In this document: positions 8,603 to 17,991 of the stretch, one piece after another
Layout of the letters: each line of letters begins with the position of its first letter
How positions within the stretch are numbered: position 1 is the stretch's first letter
Assembly (NCBI RefSeq): GCF_036017915.1
Contig: NZ_CP107929.1
Coordinates: 6,189,001-6,253,000 of the forward strand
Direction of reading: 5' to 3'
From: Micromonospora sp. NBC_00421
Lineage (GTDB): Bacteria; Actinomycetota; Actinomycetes; Mycobacteriales; Micromonosporaceae
Length of the DNA: 64,000 nucleotides
Translations under genes and position numbers: made by a program
Notes under the pieces: generated by a model
The model's input: the letters and a program-made list of their open reading frames with translations, nothing else
Database searches by the model: none
What the model was told of the DNA's origin: nothing

Positions 8603-9328
8603 TCAGCCGCCGGCCGGCGCGACGGCCGGTGCGTCTCCGCCGGTCGGGGTGAGGCCGGGCAGCTTGGCCCGGCCCCAGGTCAGTGAGCGGTCGAGCACCG
8701 CCCGCGCCATGATCGCCACGCAGGTGCCTCCGTTGACGAACGACGCCACCACGTCGCTCGGGTGGTGCATGCCCCGGTACATCCTGGTCAGTGCCACCCC
8801 GATCGGCACCAGCACCAGCAGGGTCCACCAGGTGACCCTGCCGGCGGTGCTCTTCGCCTGCAGGGCCAGCAGCAGTGCGACGCCGACATAGAGGGCGACC
8901 GCCGCCGAGGTGTGGCCGGACGGGAAGCTCGACGTCGGTGGGGAGACGTCCATGTGCTCCACCGCCGGCCGACGCCTGTCGATGGCCATCGTGGTGAGCA
9001 GGAAGACCAGCGCCTGGGCGGTCACCGCCGCGCACAGGAACAGCGGCTCCCGCCAGCGGTGCAGCACCAGCCGGAGCACCAGCGCCACCAGCACGGTGAC
9101 CGTGACGATCAACTGGGTGCTGGCCAGCGTACTGAACACCAGCGAGACGTCGTTCCACCCGCCGGTGCGGTCGGCGGCCAGTTCGCGGTTGACCGTGTCC
9201 TCCACGGTGAACGGCCAGACGTCGTCGAGCACCCGGGTCACCAGCAGCCCGAGCAGGACCATGAAGGAGAGCAGCAGGGCCACCGGAAGGAGCACCCGCC
9301 TGGCGACCTGCACAGCGATGGGGGACAT
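8603..9328 (-). CDS. PAP2 family lipid phosphatase (copy 1)
   Basis: 241 aa, six predicted membrane helices. All three phosphatidic-acid-phosphatase motifs are present: AIDRRRPAVEH (KX6RP-like), SFPSGHTSAAV (PSGH) and TRMYRGMHHPSDVV (SRX5HX3D-like; the first residue is Thr rather than Ser). Such enzymes dephosphorylate phosphatidic acid, PG-phosphate or undecaprenyl pyrophosphate at the membrane; the substrate cannot be read from sequence. It follows the second PAP2 gene by 30 bp on the same strand, so both are likely expressed together. The start ATG is the first in frame after the upstream gene. Confidence 0.88.
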   Translation of the reverse strand: MSPIAVQVARRVLLPVALLLSFMVLLGLLVTRVLDDVWPFTVEDTVNRELAADRTGGWNDVSLVFSTLASTQLIVTVTVLVALVLRLVLHRWREPLFLCAAVTAQALVFLLTTMAIDRRRPAVEHMDVSPPTSSFPSGHTSAAVALYVGVALLLALQAKSTAGRVTWWTLLVLVPIGVALTRMYRGMHHPSDVVASFVNGGTCVAIMARAVLDRSLTWGRAKLPGLTPTGGDAPAVAPAGG

Positions 9329-9358
9329 GGGCCGCCATGTACCCCGACCCGCCGCCGG

Positions 9359-10186
9359 CTACGCGCGTGGCCCCGCCGGGTCGTCCGGCAGTGCGCGCGG
9401 CCCCGCCGGGTCGGCCAGCTCCGGTGCCACCCCGTCGACTGTGGCCCGGCCGGTCGGCAACCCGGCCCGGTCCCGCCAGGTGCGGAACGCCGCCGCGGTG
9501 GCCGCCACCACCGCCACGCCCAACAGCCAGCCGCCGAGCACGTCGCTGACCCAGTGCACGCCCAGCGCCACCCGGCTCAGCCCGGTCACCCCGACGAGCA
9601 GCACGGCGACCGTCCAGAGCAACACCCGGGCCGCCGGACGACCCCGGGTGAACGGCAGGAATACCAGCAGCAGCACCCCCGCCGCGAGGGTCGCGTTCAG
9701 CGCGTGCCCGGACGGGAAGGAGAACCCGGTGGCCCGGGCCACCGGGTCGAGCAGTTCCGGCCGGTTCCGGCCGACAAGCAGTTTCAGCAGCGCGCCGAGG
9801 GCCCCGCCGACGGCCATCGTGGTGACCACCCAGAGCGCCAGCCGTCGGGCCTGACGCCACCACGACCACACCACCACGACCAGCGCGGCCACCCGCAGCG
9901 GACCCGGTGAGAAGACGTGCGTCCACGCCTCCATCGCCCGTACCCACGCCGGATGGTCGGCGGCGAAGCGGTGCAGGGCGTCGGTGACCGTGGCGTCCAG
10001 GTCGTGCAGCGGCGACCAGGCCCCGACCACCAGCACCGCCAGCAACGCGAACGGCACCAGCACCAGGAAGGCCGCCGCCGACGCCAGGGTCAACCGCAAC
10101 CCCAGCGAGTGGTCCCGGTCCAGGCGGCGGTCCCGCCAGGACCGGTCCGACGGGGGTACGGAGGTACGCGGACCGGAGGAACTCAT
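9359..10186 (-). CDS. PAP2 family lipid phosphatase (copy 2)
   Basis: 275 aa from the ATG at 10184-10186; a GTG 18 bp upstream is possible but without a better ribosome-binding site. A basic cytoplasmic N-terminus (about 30 residues) precedes membrane helices. PAP2 motifs: LLVGRNRPELL (KX6RP-like), FSFPSGHALNATL (PSGH) and LSRVALGVHWVSDVLGG (SRX5HX3D, fully consensus). The C-terminal 40 residues contain a duplicated DPAGPRALPD/DPAGPRA stretch and are probably disordered. It is only distantly similar to copy 1, so the pair is not a recent duplication. Role as for copy 1; substrate unknown. Confidence 0.88.
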   Translation of the reverse strand: MSSSGPRTSVPPSDRSWRDRRLDRDHSLGLRLTLASAAAFLVLVPFALLAVLVVGAWSPLHDLDATVTDALHRFAADHPAWVRAMEAWTHVFSPGPLRVAALVVVVWSWWRQARRLALWVVTTMAVGGALGALLKLLVGRNRPELLDPVARATGFSFPSGHALNATLAAGVLLLVFLPFTRGRPAARVLLWTVAVLLVGVTGLSRVALGVHWVSDVLGGWLLGVAVVAATAAAFRTWRDRAGLPTGRATVDGVAPELADPAGPRALPDDPAGPRA

Positions 10187-10227
10187 GCGACCTGCTCTAC
10201 CCACCCGTACCCGGATTCAGGCGCGGC

Positions 10228-11619
10228 TCAACGACCCCACAACCGGAACCGACGGACCATCAACGCCACCCCGGTGACCAGGGCGGCGAGGATGGCGACA
10301 CCGGTCCACAGCCGGCGCGGGGCGGTGTCGTCAGCGCCGCCGGCCGGTTGGGCCGTCCACCGGGTGTGCTGTCGCGGCGCGGTGAAACCGAGCGGGTCGC
10401 TGCCGGTGCCGCCGGCCCGGGCGTCCTCGGCGGAGCCGGGGGCCGGGCCGAACCCGACCACCCCGGGCGAGTCGTTGTCGTCAAGCGGGTTGCGGTAGAT
10501 CAGCGGCAGGTCGGCGGTGAGCGCGGCGACCGGGTCGACCCGGCCGTACCCGAACCGGTCGTCGCGGCCGGTGGGGCCGATGTCCTTGGCGGTGCTCAGC
10601 AACCGGTTCACCACGTCCCCGGCGGACATGTCGGGGTAGCGGGCGCGGACCAGGGCGGCGGTCGCCGTCACCAGCGGCGCCGCGAAGCTGGTGCCCTGCA
10701 CGCCCCAGTAGTTGCCCGGCGGACGCGCCCCGACCAGACCGGTCGCCGGGGCGGTCAGGGTGGTGGCGTGACCGGTGATCGAACCGGACCAGAGGTTCTC
10801 GCTGTCGCGTTCCAGCCCTGCCACCGCGATCACCCCCGGCTCCCGCGCCGGGTACCAGACCTTCGACGTGGTGGACGTGGCGACGTTGCCGGTGCAGGCC
10901 ACCACCACCACGTCCCGGGCGAACGCGTAGTCCAACGCGGCGGCGAGGGCCGGGCTGTCGCCACTGCCGCCGAGAGACAGGTTGATCACGCGGGCGCCGT
11001 TGTCGACCGCCCAGCGCACCCCCTTGGCGACGATCATCGCGTCGTCGTAGCGGTTCTCGTCGTCGAGCACCCGGACCGGCAGGATCCGGGCGTCCGGCGC
11101 GAGCCCGACCACGCCCCGCCGGTCGTCGCCGCGCCCGGCGATCAGACTGGCCACCGTGGTGCCGTGCCCCACCGGATCCGGCTCGTCGCCGCCGGCGGGG
11201 GAGACCAGGTCCATCCCGGGCAGCACCTGGCCGACCAGGTCGGGATGGGCACCGTCCACCCCGGAGTCGATCACCGCCACCGTCACGCCGCGTCCGGTCG
11301 AGGTACGCCAGGCGGTGGCCGCGTTCAACTCGTCGAGCTGGAACTGGTCGTCGCGGATCCGGTCGGTACGGGCCTCCACCGGCGCGAAGTCCGGCTCGGT
11401 CAACGGCGTGCCGGCGCGCGGCCCGGCCACCGTGGCGACCGACGACCCGGTGAGCGCGGTGACCGTAGCGGCCGACGGCGGGATCATGGCGGCGGCCGGG
11501 GGCGGGGACACGCCGAACACGGTGACGGTGATCGCCACGACACCGACCAGCGCACGCCCGGCGAACCGGTGCAGCGCCGTCGGGGAGCCCTGCCGAACCC
11601 TTGTCACATCGTCAGCCAT
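10228..11619 (-). CDS. mycP: Mycosin: subtilisin-like protease of a type VII secretion system
   Basis: 463 aa. An N-terminal signal peptide (hydrophobic stretch about 22-45) is followed by a subtilase domain with the catalytic Asp in AVIDSGVDGAHPD (about 114), His in VGHGTTVASL (about 151) and Ser in QGTSFAAPLVTA (about 309). A Pro/Gly-rich linker then leads to a C-terminal transmembrane helix (ATGVAILAALVTGVALMV-like) and an RRFR tail, the normal mycosin topology with the protease outside the membrane. Mycosins stabilise the ESX/T7SS membrane complex and process substrates. Here the gene follows eccC on the same strand with a 75-bp gap. Confidence 0.93.
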   Translation of the reverse strand: MADDVTRVRQGSPTALHRFAGRALVGVVAITVTVFGVSPPPAAAMIPPSAATVTALTGSSVATVAGPRAGTPLTEPDFAPVEARTDRIRDDQFQLDELNAATAWRTSTGRGVTVAVIDSGVDGAHPDLVGQVLPGMDLVSPAGGDEPDPVGHGTTVASLIAGRGDDRRGVVGLAPDARILPVRVLDDENRYDDAMIVAKGVRWAVDNGARVINLSLGGSGDSPALAAALDYAFARDVVVVACTGNVATSTTSKVWYPAREPGVIAVAGLERDSENLWSGSITGHATTLTAPATGLVGARPPGNYWGVQGTSFAAPLVTATAALVRARYPDMSAGDVVNRLLSTAKDIGPTGRDDRFGYGRVDPVAALTADLPLIYRNPLDDNDSPGVVGFGPAPGSAEDARAGGTGSDPLGFTAPRQHTRWTAQPAGGADDTAPRRLWTGVAILAALVTGVALMVRRFRLWGR

Positions 11620-11694
11620 TCATCGCGCGGGACACCTGCAGCTCGGAGATTACCGGTTCTCCCTGCCGACACGGCACGTTCCGACACACCCGGA

Positions 11695-14600
11695 TCACGG
11701 TGGCGGCAGATGCGCCAGCTGCACGAGGCGTACGCCCTCGCGTCGGGTGACCATCCGACCACGCCCCGCCGGCAAGGGCCCCGGCCGGACCGTACCCACC
11801 AACTGCCCCTCGTCCGGGCTGCCGCTCATCACCAGCCCGGCGGTGGACAGCTCGCGCAACCGTTGCACGATCGGCTCGTACTGGGACCGGCCGGCGCCAC
11901 CGCAGCGGCGGGCCAGCACCAGGTGCAGGCCGACGTCGCGGGCCTGGGGCAGGTGCTCCTCCAGCCCGCGCAGCGGGTTCGCCGGACCACTCGCCACCAG
12001 GTCGTAGTCGTCGACCAGGATGAACAACTCCGGACCTGACCACCACGAGCGGTCCCGCAACTGCGCCGGCGTGACCTCCGCTCCGGGCAGCCGACCCTGC
12101 ATGTAGCCGGCGACCGACTCGATCAGCTCCGTGGTGTGCGCCGCCGCCGTGCCGTAGCCGATCAGGTGGTCGGTCTCGACGGTGCCGAGCAGGCTACGCC
12201 GGTAGTCGACCAGGATCACCCGGGCCTGCTCCGGGGTGAACCGTTCGATGATCGAGGTGGCCAGCGCCCGGAGGAACGACGACTTGCCGCACTCGGCGTC
12301 GCCGAAGACCACGAAGTGCGGCTCGGTGGCGAAGTCGAGCAGCACCGGACGCAGGTCCGCCTCGGCGATCCCGACCGGGAACGCCAGGCCGGTGCCGGCG
12401 GTGCGGTCGAGTTCGGCGTACGGCAACACCGGCGGAAGCAACCGGACCCGGGGCGCTGCCGGCCCCGACCAGGCACCCGCGACCGCCTTGACCAGGTCCG
12501 CCGTCTCCCCACCGGTGAGCTGCGGCAGGGCGGTGAGGAAGTGCAGGCTCTGCGCGGTGATGCCCCGACCGGCCTGCTCCGGCACCCCGGCCGCCGCGGT
12601 CCGCTTCACCACCGAGTCGGACGGGTCACCCAGGCGCAGCTCCAACCGGGAACCGAACAGGTCCCGGATGCCGGGCCGGAAGTCCAGCCAGCGCACCGCG
12701 CTCGCCACCACGTGCACCCCGTAGGACAGGCCCCGGGTGGCCAGGTCGGTGATCAGGGGTTCCAGGTCGTCGTACTCGCCGCGCAGGGTGGCCCAGCCGT
12801 CGACCACGAGGAACACATCACCGAACGGGTCGACGGTGGGCTGACCGGCGGCGGCGAGCGCCCGACGCCGTTTGCGCCACGCCGCCATCGACTCCACCCC
12901 CAGCTCGGTGAAGCGGCGTTCCCGCTCGGTGAGCAGGGCGGCGATCTCCCCGACCGTACGCCGGACCACCGTCGGGTCGGCCCGGCCGACGACCCCGCCG
13001 ACGTGTGGCAGCTCCCGCAGCGCGGTCAACCCGCCGCCGCCGAAGTCGAGACAGTAGACCTGTGCCTCGGTCGGGGTGTGGGTGAGCGCCAACGCGCAGA
13101 CCAGGGTCCGCAACGCGTGCGACTTGCCGCTCTGCGGTGCGCCGACCACCGCCACGTGCCCGGCCGCCCCGCCCAGTGCCAGCCACAGCAGGTCACGCCG
13201 CTGCTCGTACGGTTTGTCGACGATCGCCACCGGCACCTGGAGACCGCCGTGCAGCTCCGGGCTGGCGAAACTGAGCCCACGCTGCGGGTCGACACCGGGT
13301 GGACCGAGCAGCTCGTCCAGGGTGGGTGCCAGGTCCAGCGGTGGCAGCCACACCTGGTGGGCCGGTGGCCCCTGCCCGGCCAGCCGGCCGACAAGCGAGT
13401 CGAGCAGGCTCTCGGTCTCCTCCTCGACGACCGGCGGGGCCACCGGGGCGGTCGGCTCCGGCACCGGCACCGGCACGACATGGGTGGAGAAGGCGAGTAA
13501 CCGGGCCGTGCCGCCCGCCCCGCCGCCGGTCGTCCCGCCCCGGCGACGGACCGGGCCGGAGACGTACGCGGCCCGGAACCGGACCAGCGGGTCGGTGCCG
13601 GCGCGCAGGTAACCGTGCCCGGGGGAGCGGGGCAGTTCGTGGGCGTCCGGCACCCCGAGCACCGTCCGGGACTCCAGCGCCGAGAAGGTGCGCAACCCGA
13701 TCCGGTACGACAGGTGGGTGTCCAACCCGCGCAGCCGCCCCTCCTCCAACCGCTGGCTGGCCAGCAACAGGTGGACGCCGAGCGACCTGCCCAACCGGCC
13801 GATCTGCACGAACAGGTCGATGAAGTCGGGCTTGGCCGACAGCAGCTCGGAGAACTCGTCGCAGACCAGCAGCAGCGACGGCAGCGGGGCGAGCGGTGCA
13901 CCGGCGGCCCTGGCCCGTTCGTAGTCGCGCCGGCCGGCGAAGTTGCCGGCCCGGCGCAGCAGCTCCTGGCGGCGCATCAGCTCGCCGTTGATGGCGTCCA
14001 CCATCCGGTCGACAAGCGGTAGCGCGTCGACCAGGTTGGTGATCACGGCGGCGGTGTGCGGAAGCCGGTCGAAGGAGGCGAAGGTGGCCCCGCCCTTGAA
14101 GTCGACAAGCACGAAGTTGAGCTGCTCCGAACTGTGCGTGGCGGCCAGCGCCAGCACCAGGGTGCGCAGCAGCTCCGACTTGCCCGAACCGGTCGCGCCG
14201 ATCAGCAGCCCGTGCGGGCCCATCCCGTCCTGCGCCGACTCCTTGAGGTCCAGTTCGACCGCGCCGCCGTCCACGCCGACGCCGATCGGCACCCGCAGCC
14301 GGTCCCGGGGTGAGCGGGGCAGCCAGCCCTGGTCGGCGGTGAACCCCTCCGGGTCGCCCAGCCCCAGCAGCTCGGGGAGGCCGAGTTCGGCCCCGGGGGC
14401 GGCCTCGGCACCCCGGGTGACGGCGGCGAGCCGCAGCGGGGCGAGTCGTCGGGCGACCGCCTCGGCGTCGGTGACGTCCAGCCCGTCGGCGGTGCCCACC
14501 TCGGCGTGCCCCTCGGCCGACCAGGAGTGCAGCCGTCCGGCGCGTACCTCCAGCAGCAGGGCGAACCGGTCCAGCAGGCGCGGCGGCGGGGTGTCCAGGT

Positions 14601-15696
14601 CGAGCACGGTGACCGCGTCGATGCCGCCGTCACCGGTCAGCTCGGTGGCGTCGGTCAGGTCGCCGCCGTCGAGGAGCACCACCACGTGCGGCCCGTCGGT
14701 GGCCGGCCCGGCCGGGCTGAACCGGGAGCGGCTGGCCAGCACCTCGTCGAGGAGCCGCTCCAGTTCGACGGCGGAGCTGGTGACCAACCGGACCGGGCCG
14801 AGCGCGTCGACCCGGGTCGGGTGGTGGGCGTGCGGCAGCCACTTCACCCACTCCCAGTGCCGACGCCGTTCTGGGCCGGCACAGACGGCGACGAGCAACT
14901 CGTCGGGGGCGTGGAAGACGGCGAGCTGGGTGATCATCGCGCGGGCCAGCGCCTGCGCGTCGGGTGACCCGGTGCCGGGGCCGCCGCCGCCCGCCGTACC
15001 GCCGCCCGGCCAGCCGGGGCCGTCGCCGCCCGGCTGGCCGCCCCGGACGAAGACCCGGGCGAAGCTGCGCAGCGACAGCGCCACCGGCAGGTCCGGCACC
15101 ACCGAGTACGCGTCGAGGAAGCGCCGCAGCGCCCCGGCGGTCATCGGCTCCAACTCCTCAAGCGGCCGGGTGACCGGCGGAACCAGCGGGGTGGCCAGTG
15201 TCTGCGGTCCGACGGCGACCCGGACCACGCCGAAGTCCGGGTCACCTGGTCGCCGCTCCCAGACCCGGTGGCTGTCCACCGTCGACCAGAGCCGACCCGG
15301 GTCGGGATGCCGGTAGTACAGCCCGGCCCGCTGCTGCCCGGCGGTCTGCCGGACCCGTCGCCGCAGGGCGGTCAGGTGCCGCAGGTACTCCCGACGGGCG
15401 GCCATCATCTCCGACTTCTTCGGGGTGCCGGAGGCGCTGCCCCAGGAGGTCATCAGCATCGCCACCGAGGAGAGCCCGAACATCCCGCCCACCACGTACG
15501 AGTAGGCGCCACCGCCGCGACCGAACATCATCGCCATCGCCACCGTGCCACCCAGCATCGGCAACACCATCAGCGCCTGCTGCCAGCGCCCACCGGTGAC
15601 CGGAGGGATCTCCGGCGGGCCCTCCACGGGCAGCTCCCCGGCCGGTATCTCAGGCGCGGGCCGGCGCGGTGGCCGCTTGATGACGACAGTGGACAA
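11695..15696 (-). CDS. eccC: Type VII secretion FtsK/SpoIIIE ATPase EccC
   Basis: 1333 aa. The start is TTG (15694-15696), supported by GGGAGG seven nt upstream. A cytoplasmic Pro-rich N-terminus precedes two membrane helices (about 38-90), then three ATPase domains. P-loops: GATGSGKS (about 500, canonical), GAPQSGKS (about 855) and GDAECGKS (about 1135). Domain 1 has the Walker B region LLLVCDEFSELL and the preceding VLVDFKGGATF strand. EccC is the motor that recognises WXG100 substrates and drives export in the inner-membrane EccBCDE complex. It is divergent from eccD across a 103-bp gap. Length and three-domain architecture match fused EccC proteins of Actinobacteria. Confidence 0.95.
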   Translation of the reverse strand: MSTVVIKRPPRRPAPEIPAGELPVEGPPEIPPVTGGRWQQALMVLPMLGGTVAMAMMFGRGGGAYSYVVGGMFGLSSVAMLMTSWGSASGTPKKSEMMAARREYLRHLTALRRRVRQTAGQQRAGLYYRHPDPGRLWSTVDSHRVWERRPGDPDFGVVRVAVGPQTLATPLVPPVTRPLEELEPMTAGALRRFLDAYSVVPDLPVALSLRSFARVFVRGGQPGGDGPGWPGGGTAGGGGPGTGSPDAQALARAMITQLAVFHAPDELLVAVCAGPERRRHWEWVKWLPHAHHPTRVDALGPVRLVTSSAVELERLLDEVLASRSRFSPAGPATDGPHVVVLLDGGDLTDATELTGDGGIDAVTVLDLDTPPPRLLDRFALLLEVRAGRLHSWSAEGHAEVGTADGLDVTDAEAVARRLAPLRLAAVTRGAEAAPGAELGLPELLGLGDPEGFTADQGWLPRSPRDRLRVPIGVGVDGGAVELDLKESAQDGMGPHGLLIGATGSGKSELLRTLVLALAATHSSEQLNFVLVDFKGGATFASFDRLPHTAAVITNLVDALPLVDRMVDAINGELMRRQELLRRAGNFAGRRDYERARAAGAPLAPLPSLLLVCDEFSELLSAKPDFIDLFVQIGRLGRSLGVHLLLASQRLEEGRLRGLDTHLSYRIGLRTFSALESRTVLGVPDAHELPRSPGHGYLRAGTDPLVRFRAAYVSGPVRRRGGTTGGGAGGTARLLAFSTHVVPVPVPEPTAPVAPPVVEEETESLLDSLVGRLAGQGPPAHQVWLPPLDLAPTLDELLGPPGVDPQRGLSFASPELHGGLQVPVAIVDKPYEQRRDLLWLALGGAAGHVAVVGAPQSGKSHALRTLVCALALTHTPTEAQVYCLDFGGGGLTALRELPHVGGVVGRADPTVVRRTVGEIAALLTERERRFTELGVESMAAWRKRRRALAAAGQPTVDPFGDVFLVVDGWATLRGEYDDLEPLITDLATRGLSYGVHVVASAVRWLDFRPGIRDLFGSRLELRLGDPSDSVVKRTAAAGVPEQAGRGITAQSLHFLTALPQLTGGETADLVKAVAGAWSGPAAPRVRLLPPVLPYAELDRTAGTGLAFPVGIAEADLRPVLLDFATEPHFVVFGDAECGKSSFLRALATSIIERFTPEQARVILVDYRRSLLGTVETDHLIGYGTAAAHTTELIESVAGYMQGRLPGAEVTPAQLRDRSWWSGPELFILVDDYDLVASGPANPLRGLEEHLPQARDVGLHLVLARRCGGAGRSQYEPIVQRLRELSTAGLVMSGSPDEGQLVGTVRPGPLPAGRGRMVTRREGVRLVQLAHLPPP

Positions 15697-15799
15697 AAGG
15701 CACCTCCCTGTGGCGCTCGGTAACCCGAACCTGGCTCATCGTAGGTAAAGTGCGCGTCGTCCGTCAGCCACCGCTCCCGATCGAGATGGAGTCCAGTCG

Positions 15800-17200
15800 A
15801 TGACCACCGGGCTGGCCAGGGTCACCATCAGCGCCCCCGGGCGACGCGTCGACGTGGCCCTGCCGGAACAGGTTCCGCTTGCCGAACTGCTGCCCGAGGT
15901 GCTGCGGCACGCCGGTGAAGGGCTGGCCGACGACGGCGAGCGGCACGGCGGCTGGGTGCTGCGGCGTACCGACGGCGCGGTGCTGGTGACCGGGCAGGCG
16001 TTACTGCCGCAGGGGGTGCGCGACGGCGAGGTGCTGCACCTGGTGCCCGCCCACGACCAGTGGCCCGAGCTGGAGTACGACGACGTGGTCGAGGCCATCG
16101 CCGACGGCGCCCGTCGCCGGGGAGCCGCCTGGTCGGCGTCGACCACCCGGGCCGCCGCGCTGGCCGGCGCCGGGGCGCCGCTCGCCGTGGGGCTGCTCGC
16201 CGTGCTGGCCGCCGGGCCGGGGGAGTCCGCCGGTTGGCCCGCCGCGGGCACGGTGGCGCTGCTGCTCGTCCTCGCCGCCACGGTCGCCTCCCGGGCGTAC
16301 GGGGACGGGCCGACGGGAGCGACCCTCGGCGGCTACGCCCTGCCGTACGCCGCGGCGGCGGGCGCCCTCGCGATCAGCTCCGGCGACCCGGTGGGAGCGT
16401 TCCGGCCACTGCCCTGGCTCGGTGCGCCCGAACTGCTCGCCGGTGCGGTGGCGCTGCTCCTGGTCGCTGTGCTGGGCCTGCTCGGCGTCGCCACCCGGCT
16501 ACGGGTCTTCGTGGCCGGCGCGACGACCGGTGCGGTGGGCGCGCTCGCCGGCCTGGGCGGGCTGCTGCTCTCCCCGGCCGACGCCGCAGCCGTCCTGCTC
16601 TGCGTGCTGGTCTTCGCCCTCGGGGCGCTGCCGCTGCTGGCGATCCGGCTGGGCAAGGTGCCGCTGCCCCCGATCACCCTGCCGGACGGCCCGACGGGTG
16701 GCCCGGACGGGGTGCGGGACCTACCGGACCGGGGTCGGGTGTACGCGGCGGTGGCCCGCAGCGAGGAGATGCTGACCGGGATGCTGCTCGGGCACGCCGC
16801 GCTGGTCGTCGCCGCGGTGCTGGTGCTGGCGGCCACCGGTGGGGTCGCCGGGCGGGTGCTGGTGGCGGTCGGCGCGGCGGTGCTGCTGCTGCGTTCCCGG
16901 TTGTTCGTGGCCGTCCGGCACCGGGTGCCCCCGGTGACTGCCGGGCTGGCCGGGTTCGCGGTGCTCGGCGCGGTGCTCGCCGGCCGGTCCGGGCCCCTCG
17001 GGCTGCTGGCGTTGAGCGCGGGCGGACTGCTCGTCGCGCTGCTCGCCGTCGCCGCCGGTACGACGTACGCCCGGCGGCCGGTCTCGCCGTACCTCGGTCG
17101 GGTGGCCGACCTGACCGACACCGCGCTGGTGGTGTCGGTGGTGCCGGTGGCCTGCGCGGTGCTGGACCTCTACGACGCCGCCCGGGGCCTGCTGGGCTGA
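15800..17200 (+). CDS. eccD: Type VII secretion integral membrane protein EccD
   Basis: 466 aa. The N-terminal 85 or so residues form the YukD ubiquitin-like domain (TGLARVTISAPGRRVDVAL through DGEVLHLVPA), located in the cytoplasm, followed by about eleven hydrophobic membrane helices. In mycobacterial ESX complexes EccD dimers make the membrane channel vestibule and the ubiquitin-like domain contacts EccC. It is divergent from eccC and ends before a bidirectional hairpin shared with ppa. eccB, eccE and esx genes are absent from this window, so the system must be completed elsewhere. Confidence 0.93.
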   Translation: MTTGLARVTISAPGRRVDVALPEQVPLAELLPEVLRHAGEGLADDGERHGGWVLRRTDGAVLVTGQALLPQGVRDGEVLHLVPAHDQWPELEYDDVVEAIADGARRRGAAWSASTTRAAALAGAGAPLAVGLLAVLAAGPGESAGWPAAGTVALLLVLAATVASRAYGDGPTGATLGGYALPYAAAAGALAISSGDPVGAFRPLPWLGAPELLAGAVALLLVAVLGLLGVATRLRVFVAGATTGAVGALAGLGGLLLSPADAAAVLLCVLVFALGALPLLAIRLGKVPLPPITLPDGPTGGPDGVRDLPDRGRVYAAVARSEEMLTGMLLGHAALVVAAVLVLAATGGVAGRVLVAVGAAVLLLRSRLFVAVRHRVPPVTAGLAGFAVLGAVLAGRSGPLGLLALSAGGLLVALLAVAAGTTYARRPVSPYLGRVADLTDTALVVSVVPVACAVLDLYDAARGLLG

Positions 17201-17286
17201 CCTCGGCTGCCCGGACCCCCGCTGCCCGGACCCCCGCTCGGGCTGGCCCCGCCGACCTGGCGCGCACCAGGCCGGGTGGGCGACGG

Positions 17287-17318
17287 CGGAGGCCCGGACC
17301 GACGGGTCCGGGCCTCCG
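17287..17318. terminator. Bidirectional hairpin between eccD and ppa
   Basis: A 14-bp perfect stem (CGGAGGCCCGGACC with its complement, 4-nt loop) lies between the converging ends of eccD and ppa, 15 nt past the ppa stop. It can terminate both transcripts. Confidence 0.75.
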
Positions 17319-17332
17319 ACGGAGCTGGTGGG

Positions 17333-17839
17333 TCAGTGTCCGGTGCCGCCCTGCGCCTCGGCGTCGCGGGCCCGCTGGTACGACGCCCGGACCTCGGCTT
17401 CGGCCTCGACCCGGCCGACCCAGGTCGCGCCCTCGACCGACTTGCCCGGTTCGAGGTCCTTGTAGACCTCGAAGAAGTGCTGGATCTCCAGCCGGTCGAA
17501 CTCGCCCAGGTGGTGGATGTCGCGCAGGTGCTCCTGGCGGGGGTCCTCGTAGGGTACGCAGAGGACCTTGTCGTCGCCGCCCTTCTCGTCGGTCATCCGG
17601 AACATGCCGATGGTGCGGCAGCGGATCAGGCAACCCGGGAAGGTCGGCTCGGGGACCAGCACCAACGCGTCCAGCGGGTCACCGTCCTCGCCGAGGGTGC
17701 CCTCGATGAAGCCGTAGTCGGCCGGGTACTGGGTCGACGTGAACAGGGTGCGGTCCAGCCGGATCCGGCCGGTCGCGTGGTCCACCTCGTACTTGTTGCG
17801 GTGACCCTTCGGGATCTCAACCGTTACGTCGAAATCCAT
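17333..17839 (-). CDS. ppa: Inorganic pyrophosphatase (family I)
   Basis: 168 aa. The start [20 protein letters not shown] is a typical actinobacterial Ppa N-terminus; the ATG (17837-17839) has GGGAG upstream. It hydrolyses pyrophosphate to drive biosynthetic reactions. Family motifs: [20 protein letters not shown], then PLDALVL (the Asp-rich catalytic signature DGDPLDALV), [10 protein letters not shown] and the C-terminal [12 protein letters not shown]. The soluble cytoplasmic enzyme needs Mg2+. In M. tuberculosis ppa (Rv3628c) also lies beside dacB. Here the two are divergent, with 152 bp between their starts. Confidence 0.95.
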   Translation of the reverse strand: MDFDVTVEIPKGHRNKYEVDHATGRIRLDRTLFTSTQYPADYGFIEGTLGEDGDPLDALVLVPEPTFPGCLIRCRTIGMFRMTDEKGGDDKVLCVPYEDPRQEHLRDIHHLGEFDRLEIQHFFEVYKDLEPGKSVEGATWVGRVEAEAEVRASYQRARDAEAQGGTGH

Positions 17840-17991
17840 CTCCCACGCTCCCTCGTCTGCCCACGCTGGCTGAACGGAACCACTGACGCCCCCGGTGCGG
17901 ATGAATGGCCACCCGTCGGCTCCGGACGCCGCATAGTCTTCGGACCGAAGTAGTGTCACCCAGGCGGGTTCGGCGGCGGGAGGAGGGGGTC

